Positions 1-5,453 of a DNA stretch of 5,453 nt are shown here, one piece after another; the stretch's first letter is position 1; each line of letters opens with the position of its first letter. Under the pieces are notes generated by a model. It ran no database searches and had not been told where the DNA came from. It saw only the letters and a program-made list of their open reading frames with translations. Position numbers and translations under genes: made by a program. The stretch lies in contig JAAZUV010000106.1 of assembly GCA_018623995.1 (NCBI GenBank), positions 1 through 5,453 on the forward strand, in the 5' to 3' direction. This stretch comes from Methanobacteriota archaeon. GTDB lineage: Archaea; Thermoplasmatota; Poseidoniia; Poseidoniales; Poseidoniaceae.

Positions 1-891
1 CCAACTGGACTGCTCGACCCAAACATCGAGGTTCGTCCTACAGAAGGCCAAGTCGCCGATTTGCTTTCTGAGATCAACCTCCGTATTGAGAAGGGTGAAC
101 GCTGTCTTGTGACCGTTTTGACCATCAAATTCGCTGAAGAAGTTGCCGAATACCTCAACCGAATGGGCGTTCGATCACACCATCTCCATTCTGAAATCGA
201 TACCATTGAGCGTACGGAAATCCTCAACGCCCTACGAATCGGCCACATCGACGTCGTGGTCGGAATCAACCTGCTCCGAGAAGGTTTGGACATTCCCGAA
301 GTGAGCCTGGTTGCAATCTTCGATGCTGATCGTCAAGGCTTCCTCAGAAACGAACGTTCACTCCTACAGACCATTGGACGAGCTGCTCGTAACGAAAATG
401 GCCGCGTATTGCTCTATGCTGATGGAATGAGTCCAGCCATGGAAGCAAGCATACGCCAAACACTCGAACGACGAAAGCGCCAGGATGCACACAACAAAGC
501 AAACGGTATCGTGCCGAAAACGATCATCAAAGCCCTTCCACAAATGGGTGCTGAGGCTGATGAATTGATTGCTGGAACGGCAACGGCAAAGGACGGCAAA
601 CGTCGACTTGTCGCCAAGAAAGGAGGCAGAAAAGACGGAGATTGGGCCTCAAAGTTCAATCTCGGCGCTGGTGCTTGGGCTCAATCGGAAAGAAAAACTC
701 CAATTGAAAATTCAAAAATTCAATTGACTTATGACGAGCCTGATGATGTCAAATCAAACCTTTCCCGCGAACAACGCTTGGATTTGTTGAACGAACTGAA
801 ATCAGCCATGAAAGAGGCTGCCAAACAACTCGATTTCGAAGAGGCTGCACGGTTGCGTGACCGTATCTTCGAACTGGAACAAACGCTGTAA
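1..891 (+). CDS. uvrB: UvrB, excinuclease ABC subunit B, C-terminal part (5' end outside window)
   Basis: UvrB is the DNA-loading helicase-like subunit of UvrABC nucleotide excision repair; it verifies damage delivered by UvrA and recruits the nuclease UvrC. The frame is open from base 1, so the gene is truncated by the window edge. The visible 296 residues begin with the UvrB signature PTGLLDPNIEVRP. They continue through helicase domain 2, with VGINLLREGLDIPE at about residues 87-100 and motif VI QTIGRAARN at about 123-131, the arginine-rich ATP-binding element. A UVR domain closes the protein at about 255-296 (core QLDFEEAARLRDRIFELE), the coiled-coil hairpin that contacts UvrC or UvrA. 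Between them lies a long Gly/Lys-rich linker (about residues 180-254), longer than I recall for E. coli UvrB. The stop TAA at 889-891 directly abuts the stop of the convergent next gene. No terminator-like hairpin or T-run is visible there. The family assignment is very secure. Confidence 0.97.
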   Translation, partial: PTGLLDPNIEVRPTEGQVADLLSEINLRIEKGERCLVTVLTIKFAEEVAEYLNRMGVRSHHLHSEIDTIERTEILNALRIGHIDVVVGINLLREGLDIPEVSLVAIFDADRQGFLRNERSLLQTIGRAARNENGRVLLYADGMSPAMEASIRQTLERRKRQDAHNKANGIVPKTIIKALPQMGAEADELIAGTATAKDGKRRLVAKKGGRKDGDWASKFNLGAGAWAQSERKTPIENSKIQLTYDEPDDVKSNLSREQRLDLLNELKSAMKEAAKQLDFEEAARLRDRIFELEQTL

Positions 892-1533
892 TCACTTCGA
901 GAGGCGATGCGCAGCTTCGTTCAAGGTCTCGCCTTCGTGCTGCAACGATCGAATGTACCGTGCGATGGTTTCATCCGAATCTCGAAGATCGTACAGATCA
1001 CCCACCCATTCCAAAGGCTCGTCAAGCGTGTGCTCGCTACCAGATTCGAACGCTCGCCACAAGGAGCATTCACTGCCATCTTGCGCCATCGTTTGCAAGA
1101 ACCATGGAACACCATCAAGTCGATTGGTGCAAGGCAAATCGTTCTCAGTTACTGTGACAACCCAACAACGACCGTGGCTGTGAGCGATGTTTGCATCCTG
1201 AAGGAATTCAAGAACATCGTCTCGTTCTGCACCAGGTTGCAACCAAATGAACGGAATGTTCCGTCCTTCAAGCAGCCATTGTCTCAATGCAGCCATGACA
1301 CGATCGGGTGACAGGAACAAGACAAACAGTTCCGGTTCACTGCTCTGCCAAGGCTGGCTACGTATTGGGCGACCTAGGAGCGTGTTTCCAGCATCTTTGG
1401 GATGTACAGGAACCATCCGATAACCAAGATGTCCTGCATCGTGAAAGGCTTGGTGGGCTGGACGATCCTCTCTCAGCCCTGCACCAAGAACGTGAACAGA
1501 CTGGATCGATTGGAGCCAGCCATCATCGCTCAT
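892..1533 (-). CDS. CoA-binding (YccU/CoA_binding_2-like) Rossmann protein with C-terminal extension
   Basis: The 213-residue product has an N-terminal Rossmann-like fold resembling the CoA_binding_2 family (bacterial YccU). VHVLGAGLREDRPAH at about residues 13-27 fits the family's first strand, glycine loop and 'RP(S/A)H' segment. YRMVPVHPKDAGNTLLGRP at about 38-56 matches the usual 'YRVIPVNP...ILG' block. FIWLQPGAERDDVLEF at about 95-110 matches 'vWLQlG...eea', and HGRCWVV at about 120-126 matches the conserved 'dRC' near the usual domain end. Family members are typically about 135-145 residues and bind CoA, but their physiological role is poorly defined. Here about 85 further residues, acidic and Trp-containing, follow; I do not recognise them. 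The ATG at 1533 sits a suitable 12 residues ahead of the first strand. The gene is convergent with uvrB (zero spacing) and divergent from the SDR gene. The fold call is fairly firm, the function unknown. Confidence 0.72.
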   Translation of the reverse strand: MSDDGWLQSIQSVHVLGAGLREDRPAHQAFHDAGHLGYRMVPVHPKDAGNTLLGRPIRSQPWQSSEPELFVLFLSPDRVMAALRQWLLEGRNIPFIWLQPGAERDDVLEFLQDANIAHSHGRCWVVTVTENDLPCTNRLDGVPWFLQTMAQDGSECSLWRAFESGSEHTLDEPLEWVGDLYDLRDSDETIARYIRSLQHEGETLNEAAHRLSK

Positions 1534-1621
1534 ACCATTACCACAGAAGCGCCCGTTTTCAAAGGCTGTTTGTTCATGGATGAAAACTGCGATTCAAAAG
1601 GTGATGCAGTACTTTCCGGAT
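1534..1621. promoter_or_regulatory. Divergent intergenic region between CoA-binding gene and SDR operon
   Basis: This 88-bp gap separates the divergent ATG at 1533 (minus) from the preferred ATG at 1622 (plus), so it should hold the promoters for both directions. The only AT-rich element on the plus strand that could act as an archaeal TATA box is the weak TTTTCAAA at 1556-1563. Transcription starting about 25 bp downstream would begin near 1585-1590, after the alternative ATG at 1580 but before 1604 and 1622. AAAAGGTGAT at 1596-1605 contains GGTGAT, complementary to the archaeal 16S 3' end, but it lies 16 nt before 1622, far for a ribosome-binding site. No clear operator repeat is seen. The promoter function follows from gene arrangement; the individual elements are weak. 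Confidence 0.4.
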
Positions 1622-2341
1622 ATGAACTACCTTATCATTGGCGGAAACAGTGACATTGCTACGGATGTTATCGCACGATTGACCGAGAACGAGCATGCCA
1701 TCCATGCACTTGTTCGAAGTGAAGAACAGGCACAAGAACTCCAGTCGCAAGGACATACCACAACCGTCGGCGATGCAACCAAAGAAGCCGACATCAAACA
1801 ATGTGTTGCAGAAGCAAAAGAGAAGGGTGATATCGACGGCATCCTTCACTGTGTAGGTTCAATCGTTATTCGACCTCCACATGCACTCAATCAGGATGCA
1901 TTTGAAGAAGTCATCACAACAAACCTCACCTCTGCCTTCCTCACCTTATCGATTGGTGGAAAGGCAATGCTACGTCAGGGACAAGGGCGCATGGTCTTCA
2001 CTTCGAGTGTTGCAGGATCTCTCGGCCTTGTGAACCACGAAGCGATTGCTGCTGCAAAGGGCGGTATTGAGGCCATGGTACGCTCTGCTGCAGCTACTTA
2101 TGCTCGCCGTGGTCTTCGAATCAATGCTGTTGCGCCTGGCTTGACGGATACCAAAATGGCTTCCAAGATTCTCGCTAGCGATGCGATGCGTGATGCTGCT
2201 TCCCAAAAGATACCAACACAACGCATCAGTCAGAAGGAAGAAGCTGCCTCGGCTATGCACTGGCTCCTCACAGATGCTCCTGACAACTTGACAGGGCAAG
2301 TCCTACACCTTGATGGTGGTATGGCGAACGTCCTTGTTTGA
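1622..2341 (+). CDS. Short-chain dehydrogenase/reductase (SDR) family protein with Ile in place of the catalytic Tyr
   Basis: This is a classical-length SDR (239 residues from the ATG at 1622), a Rossmann-fold family of NAD(P)-dependent oxidoreductases. Visible landmarks are the nucleotide loop IIGGNSDIA at residues 5-13 (two glycines of TGxxxGxG replaced by Asp and Ala), VGDATKE after the third strand, HCVGSI at the NNAG position, NLTSAF with the structural Asn at 101, TSSVAGS with Ser129, APGLTDT, and C-terminal GQVLHLDGG. The YxxxK motif reads IAAAK: Ile142 (ATT, 2045-2047) replaces the catalytic Tyr while Lys146 remains. Ser129 lies 13 residues before this site, as in normal SDRs, so the register is right and this is not a frameshift. 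I chose ATG 1622 because the first strand starts at once; in-frame ATGs at 1580 and 1604 would add 14 or 6 residues. The gene leads a cluster with the flavoprotein 8 bp downstream. The substrate is unknown, and a non-standard reaction or a binding role is possible. Confidence 0.85.
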   Translation: MNYLIIGGNSDIATDVIARLTENEHAIHALVRSEEQAQELQSQGHTTTVGDATKEADIKQCVAEAKEKGDIDGILHCVGSIVIRPPHALNQDAFEEVITTNLTSAFLTLSIGGKAMLRQGQGRMVFTSSVAGSLGLVNHEAIAAAKGGIEAMVRSAAATYARRGLRINAVAPGLTDTKMASKILASDAMRDAASQKIPTQRISQKEEAASAMHWLLTDAPDNLTGQVLHLDGGMANVLV

Positions 2342-2346
2342 GGGAG
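2340..2346 (+). promoter_or_regulatory. Ribosome-binding site of the flavoprotein gene, overlapping the SDR stop codon
   Basis: GAGGGAG lies 3 nt before the ATG at 2350 and overlaps the SDR stop TGA (2339-2341). It is a good Shine-Dalgarno sequence and decides the start in favour of ATG 2350 over the in-frame TTG at 2338. The arrangement suggests that a ribosome finishing the SDR could re-initiate on the flavoprotein. Confidence 0.65.
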
Positions 2347-2349
2347 AAC

Positions 2350-3597
2350 ATGAAAGCCATCATCGTCGGTGCTGGACTTGCTGGATGCGCTGCAGCATGG
2401 GCCCTCGAGAAGCATGGGTATGATTGTGTGCTCATCGAAGCATCCGAGAAGGCTGGAGGTCGAATGCGATGTACCACAATCGGTGATTACAATGTCGATG
2501 TTGGATTTCACGTGCTCCACACAGCCTATCCTAGCCTCCATCGTTGGCTCGATATTGAGCGACTCCAACTCAAACCGATGGATGCTGCAACCGATTTGAT
2601 TGCTCCTTCAACTGGAACCATCAAGACCATCGGAGATCCATTGCGTGCCCCATCCACCTTGTTTCCAACCATCTTCTCTGCAGGGATTTGGAATGCCTTG
2701 CGAATGCTGCGCTGGCGATTGAAGACACGCAAACACGACCTCGAGGCTGCAATGGATGCTTCATCTATCCCATTGGATACGTATTTTGATTCAATGCGCT
2801 TCAGTCAATCGTTTCAATCCTCATTTCTGCAACCGCTGTTTGCTGGAATTACATTGGACAACGAACGGAAGGAACGTTCTGCCTTCGCATCCTTCACTTT
2901 CTCAGCAATGTCCCATGGTATGATGACCATGCCCAAACACGGCATTGAAGCAGTGCCTCGTCAAATTCTCAATCGTCTTGACGCAACACAAATCATGTAC
3001 AACACGAAGGTAAGTTCCGTCACAAAGAAATCGATCAAACTTGAGGATGGCACCACGATGAAGGCGGATATGGTCATCCTTGCAACGCCTCAGCACGTTG
3101 CACAAGCCATGCTAGGAAACACATCGCCAGCCCGTCGAAAAGAAACGGCAACGTACGTTTTCGAATCCAAGGATTCACCTCTCAAACAAGCAAGGTTACT
3201 GCTCAATACGGAATATGGAAACGGTGAGCACAAAATTCTCCACGTTCATGTCCCTACGCTCTTGCATGCATCCGATTCACACCTTATTGTTGCAACAGTT
3301 ATCGGAAAAGAGGCACGTTTGCATGAGGATGAACAAGAACGGAAACAGATTCGAAGTGAGATGGTGAAGTGGTTTGGCTCAAACGTCGATGATTGGAATC
3401 TCATCGGGACGACGTACGTCGATTATGCCCTTCCATATGGAGGAACGACCGCCATCGGTCGAGAACGAGAAAAATTGATTCAGGATGGGATCTATTGCAT
3501 CGGTGATCATACGATGCATCCTTCCGTCCATGGGACATTGCGTTCAGTTGAGCGCTTGTTGGAACATCTTGAGATTCCAATCCCCATGAAAGATTGA
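2350..3597 (+). CDS. FAD-dependent oxidoreductase, flavin amine oxidase / protoporphyrinogen oxidase / phytoene desaturase-like superfamily
   Basis: The 415-residue product opens with a dinucleotide-binding motif, MKAIIVGAGLAG (Gly7, Gly9, Gly12), followed by the ribose-binding acid Glu30 in VLIEASEKAGGRM. The GGR at 36-38 is the second FAD-contacting element of this superfamily. DVGFHVLHTAYP at about 50-61 resembles the 'DrGFqVLltAYP' block of a bacterial and archaeal subgroup usually annotated only as NAD(P)/FAD-dependent oxidoreductase. A C-terminal FAD segment is seen as CIGDHTMHPSVHGTLRSVE from about 383, with Gly385-Asp386. No signal peptide or clear transmembrane helix is evident, so it is probably cytosolic or membrane-peripheral. 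It sits 8 bp after the SDR stop and just before deoxyhypusine synthase, in an apparent operon. Two in-frame stops (TGA TGA, 3595-3600) end it. The superfamily oxidises amines, porphyrinogens or polyenes; the sequence does not tell which substrate applies. The family call is strong, the specific function open. Confidence 0.88.
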   Translation: MKAIIVGAGLAGCAAAWALEKHGYDCVLIEASEKAGGRMRCTTIGDYNVDVGFHVLHTAYPSLHRWLDIERLQLKPMDAATDLIAPSTGTIKTIGDPLRAPSTLFPTIFSAGIWNALRMLRWRLKTRKHDLEAAMDASSIPLDTYFDSMRFSQSFQSSFLQPLFAGITLDNERKERSAFASFTFSAMSHGMMTMPKHGIEAVPRQILNRLDATQIMYNTKVSSVTKKSIKLEDGTTMKADMVILATPQHVAQAMLGNTSPARRKETATYVFESKDSPLKQARLLLNTEYGNGEHKILHVHVPTLLHASDSHLIVATVIGKEARLHEDEQERKQIRSEMVKWFGSNVDDWNLIGTTYVDYALPYGGTTAIGREREKLIQDGIYCIGDHTMHPSVHGTLRSVERLLEHLEIPIPMKD

Positions 3598-3608
3598 TGA
3601 AGTGAAAC

Positions 3609-3621
3609 GGTGGCGAAGGAG
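3609..3621 (+). promoter_or_regulatory. Purine-rich ribosome-binding region before deoxyhypusine synthase
   Basis: GGTGG at 3609-3613 and AAGGAG at 3616-3621 precede the ATG at 3623. AAGGAG ends only 1 nt before the start, closer than usual, while GGTGG ends 9 nt before it and is also complementary to the archaeal anti-Shine-Dalgarno. The in-frame GTG at 3602 has no such sequence upstream, which favours ATG 3623. Confidence 0.45.
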
Positions 3622-3622
3622 C

Positions 3623-4627
3623 ATGGCCATTGACCCGAATGACTTCGATGTCCCCGTCAAAGATTACGCCTTCAGTGAAGTGACCAATCCATCTTCATTG
3701 ATTGACCAAATGGCCAAGGCAGGTGGTTTCACAGCCACAAAACTCGCAACTGCACGTGATATTTTGCTGCAAATGCGTGAAGAAGCCGATGCTGTTGACG
3801 GTGATGCAAGTCAAGTTTGCAACTGGCTTTCTTTCCCTGCATGCCTTTGTGCTACCGGAACCCGCTCCTTCTTCATTGAAGCCATCAAGACCAAGATGTT
3901 CAATGTCGTTTCAACCACCTGTGGAACACTGGATCACGACATTGCCCGTTCGTACAAAGACTACTATCATGGTGCCTTTGAATTGGATGATATCGAACTG
4001 GGCGAACACGAACTGATGCGTCTTGGTAACGTGATTGTTCCGAATGCATCGTACGGCGAAATCATCGAAGCCGTGGTCATGCCCGCCCTCGAAGACATCT
4101 ACAACGATCGGCTCAAAGAGACAGGAAAAACCGGCGCAGATGCATGGATTGGTTTTGGCTCAATTCATCTCGTATGGGAGTTAGGAAAGCGCATCGGAAA
4201 GCCAGATTCACTCATCTACTGGGCTTGGAAGAACCAAATTCCAGTCTGTATTCCAGGCATTACGGATGGTTCGATTGGCGCACAGTTGTTCATGTTCCGT
4301 CAGAAGCATCGTGATTTCCACATCGATACACTGGCCGATGAACAGGTCATGTCGGATCTAACATGGGACGTTGAGACCTCCAACGCCCTGATGGTTGGTG
4401 GTGGAATCTCCAAGCACCACGTCATTTGGTGGAATCAATACCGAGGTGGGCTTGATGCCGCTGTCTATGTCACAACCGCTCCAGAACACGATGGCAGTCT
4501 GTCTGGCGCTCGTCTTCGCGAAGCCATCAGCTGGGGTAAAATGCGCCCTGAAGCACCGAATGTATGTGTTGAAGGCGATGCAAGTGTCCTTCTTCCACTG
4601 ATTGGAAGTGACATCTTCAATCGTTGA
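3623..4627 (+). CDS. dys: Deoxyhypusine synthase
   Basis: Deoxyhypusine synthase transfers the aminobutyl group of spermidine, in an NAD-dependent reaction, to one lysine of translation factor aIF5A, the first step of hypusine formation. The 334-residue product matches the archaeal form in length and motifs. NPSSLIDQMAKAGGFTATKL is the N-terminal 'GGF' region. STTCGTLDHDIARSYKDYY is the archaeal equivalent of the eukaryotic TTAGGVEEDxIK segment. LGNVIVPNASY, IPVCIPGITDGSIG and the NAD/spermidine-site GGGISKHH (from about residue 259) follow. HDGSLSGARLREAISWGKM then contains catalytic Lys306 (AAA, 4538-4540), equivalent to human Lys329. All core motifs are intact, so the enzyme should be active. 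It starts 25 bp after the flavoprotein stop (4 bp if GTG 3602 is used, adding 7 residues) and is probably the last gene of the operon. Its 3' end overlaps the convergent gene by 11 bp. Homospermidine synthase-like relatives exist in bacteria, but the motif set favours the true enzyme. Confidence 0.95.
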   Translation: MAIDPNDFDVPVKDYAFSEVTNPSSLIDQMAKAGGFTATKLATARDILLQMREEADAVDGDASQVCNWLSFPACLCATGTRSFFIEAIKTKMFNVVSTTCGTLDHDIARSYKDYYHGAFELDDIELGEHELMRLGNVIVPNASYGEIIEAVVMPALEDIYNDRLKETGKTGADAWIGFGSIHLVWELGKRIGKPDSLIYWAWKNQIPVCIPGITDGSIGAQLFMFRQKHRDFHIDTLADEQVMSDLTWDVETSNALMVGGGISKHHVIWWNQYRGGLDAAVYVTTAPEHDGSLSGARLREAISWGKMRPEAPNVCVEGDASVLLPLIGSDIFNR

Positions 4628-5342
4628 GTTTTCCAGCAAGATAAACCATCATCGCTGTACGTAGCGGACTTGTTGGTTGCCATCCATGACCATCGCATTC
4701 AACCAAAACGTTGTGCAAGGCCCCCAATGAAGGTCTCGTGTCCTGTTGTGCTGCATCGATGGGAACAACAGAAATCTTTGGTGATGCGGGTTGATCAAGA
4801 AGCGATGCCGTGAATTGACCTGTTGAACCTGCACGTGTTCGATTGTAGAGCATCTGCAATTCGTGATGCGTTTGCTGTGTTGACCAACGACGGCGACCAG
4901 CAATGTCCATTGATTCTGGTAGTTGTGGTTGGTGCAAAGCAATGCGGACAAGAGCATCGACCACATCGGATTCTGCAACCCAATAATGGGATGCGTCACC
5001 GTCCATTGAATGTTCAATGGAATTCCAAATCGACTCCAATTCCTCATTAACGAGTCCCGAATTCCTACCAGAAGGAAGAACATCATGCAAGACGATTGAA
5101 CATGAAGCGTTGACTCGAATCGTGTTTATCTCGGAAAAGAATTCGAATTGAAGGTCAGAATCGTTTGAAACGACCACTTTAGCAATACCTGCCTGAAGCA
5201 AGGTTGAATGGCGCTCTTGAATCACTTTTGCATCCTGTTCATCCAGACAGAGCGTGACATCAAACATCAGCAATCGTTCAATGAAGGCTTGTGCAATCGA
5301 ACCGTCGATTGGATGGAGGCGCACACGAACCATTCTTCTCAC
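4617..5342 (-). CDS. Degenerate, shortened NAD-dependent epimerase/dehydratase-like (extended SDR-like) protein
   Basis: I do not recognise a specific family for this 241-residue product, but its layout resembles a cut-down nucleotide-sugar epimerase. Residues 14-34 (DGSIAQAFIERLLMFDVTLCL) have the spacing of an extended-SDR first helix and second strand but lack the GxxGxxG loop. IVLHDVLPSGRNSGLVNEEL at 83-102 resembles the 'R..NVYGP....v' region. WVAESDVVDALVRIAL at 121-136 resembles the 'hV.DvvdAlv.al' block, MDIAGRRRWSTQQTHHELQ at 145-163 the 'ynigg...s..el' block, and GWQPTSPLRTAMM at 220-232 the usual 'GW.P.tsLreGl' ending. No YxxxK pair is seen, and the protein is much shorter than the usual 300-340 residues, so catalysis by the normal mechanism is doubtful. 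The GTG start (5340-5342) overlaps the upstream aminotransferase stop as GTGA, implying translational coupling; ATG 5333 is an alternative. That the gene is real is likely; the family assignment is an inference. Confidence 0.55.
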   Translation of the reverse strand: MRRMVRVRLHPIDGSIAQAFIERLLMFDVTLCLDEQDAKVIQERHSTLLQAGIAKVVVSNDSDLQFEFFSEINTIRVNASCSIVLHDVLPSGRNSGLVNEELESIWNSIEHSMDGDASHYWVAESDVVDALVRIALHQPQLPESMDIAGRRRWSTQQTHHELQMLYNRTRAGSTGQFTASLLDQPASPKISVVPIDAAQQDTRPSLGALHNVLVECDGHGWQPTSPLRTAMMVYLAGKLND

Positions 5343-5453
5343 GCAATGAAGGCCTCAATGGCTTGTTGAGTGATATCGATGACGAGATCCACTTCCTTGG
5401 AGGTTATGGCAAAGTTTGGTGTGTATCGCAGAGCGTTTACTCCGCCGTGAATA
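5339..5453 (-). CDS. Class III PLP-dependent aminotransferase, C-terminal end (5' part outside window)
   Basis: Reading from the right edge on the minus strand gives 37 residues before TGA at 5339-5341. HGGVNALRYTPNFAITSKE followed by VDLVIDITQQAIEAFIA closely resembles the end of class III aminotransferases (ornithine, acetylornithine, 4-aminobutyrate and related enzymes), where 'LR..P...it.eEiD..id....a' forms the last strand and helix of the small domain. These enzymes move an amino group between an amine or omega-amino acid and a keto acid using PLP. The catalytic lysine and substrate-specific residues lie outside the window, so the substrate cannot be assigned. The stop overlaps the GTG start of the epimerase-like gene, so the two genes are probably translated from one message. 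Confidence 0.75.
   Translation of the reverse strand, partial: IHGGVNALRYTPNFAITSKEVDLVIDITQQAIEAFIA

Noticed and set aside
907..1311. Open frame of 134 codons on the plus strand
   Set aside because: It lies entirely opposite the CoA-binding gene, whose product has recognisable family motifs. The plus-strand translation shows no domain and no ribosome-binding site of note.
1580..1621. Upstream ATG at 1580 as the SDR start
   Set aside because: It would add 14 residues before the first Rossmann strand, which most SDRs lack, and it has no ribosome-binding site. ATG 1622 fits the fold better, though 1580 and 1604 cannot be excluded.
2338..2349. TTG at 2338 as the flavoprotein start
   Set aside because: The ATG at 2350 has a strong Shine-Dalgarno immediately upstream and begins right at the FAD-binding strand, so the TTG extension is unnecessary.
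2230..2568. Minus-strand open frame of 112 codons spanning the SDR/flavoprotein junction
   Set aside because: It runs antisense across the ends of two well-supported genes, including the flavoprotein FAD motif. The translation is Ser/Cys-rich shadow sequence.
4649..5086. Open frame of 145 codons on the minus strand
   Set aside because: It is a different frame of the same strand inside the epimerase-like gene. Its translation is rich in Cys, His, Trp and Asn, with no recognisable motif; the 241-codon frame has a coupled start and epimerase-like pattern.
1..5453. CRISPR array, tRNA, rRNA, insertion sequence or toxin-antitoxin pair
   Set aside because: No spaced direct repeats, cloverleaf-like segment, transposase motif or terminal inverted repeats were seen. 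Nearly all bases are accounted for by six coding genes and the aminotransferase end.

Overview
This 5.45-kb window is a compact, gene-dense stretch of chromosome that looks archaeal. The strongest lineage marker is a complete deoxyhypusine synthase with the archaeal-style TTCGTLDHDIAR segment and an intact catalytic lysine. UvrB is common in bacteria and also present in several archaeal lineages. Roughly balanced base composition, near-zero intergenic space and this gene mix would suit a planktonic euryarchaeon such as the Marine Group II/Poseidoniales. That placement is inference; no rRNA or other taxonomic marker is present. No mobile element, CRISPR array, tRNA or rRNA was seen.

Layout. 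At 1-891 (+) lies the C-terminal part of uvrB (excinuclease ABC subunit B), cut by the window edge. Its stop codon directly abuts the stop codon of a minus-strand gene at 892-1533, a CoA_binding_2/YccU-like Rossmann protein with an unrecognised C-terminal extension of about 85 residues. An 88-bp divergent gap leads into a tight plus-strand cluster: an SDR-family protein (1622-2341) whose catalytic tyrosine position is isoleucine, a FAD-dependent amine-oxidase/desaturase-fold flavoprotein (2350-3597), and deoxyhypusine synthase (3623-4627). Spacings are 8 and 25 bp, so one transcript is likely. The end of deoxyhypusine synthase overlaps by 11 bp the end of a minus-strand gene (4617-5342), which resembles a shortened, degenerate nucleotide-sugar epimerase (extended SDR). 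That gene starts inside the stop codon (GTGA overlap) of the last gene, the C-terminal end of a class III PLP aminotransferase (5339-5453, minus, cut by the window edge).

How the genes may work together. UvrB belongs to nucleotide excision repair. Deoxyhypusine synthase uses NAD and spermidine to modify a lysine of the archaeal translation factor aIF5A. The SDR and the flavoprotein are probably co-expressed with it, but their substrates cannot be read from the sequence. The minus-strand aminotransferase and epimerase-like protein form a second, translationally coupled pair. Nothing here is an obvious new defence or mobile system. The points most worth a second look are the Tyr-to-Ile SDR, the pairing of a flavoprotein with deoxyhypusine synthase, the degenerate epimerase-like gene coupled to an aminotransferase, the extension on the CoA-binding protein, and the long basic linker in UvrB.
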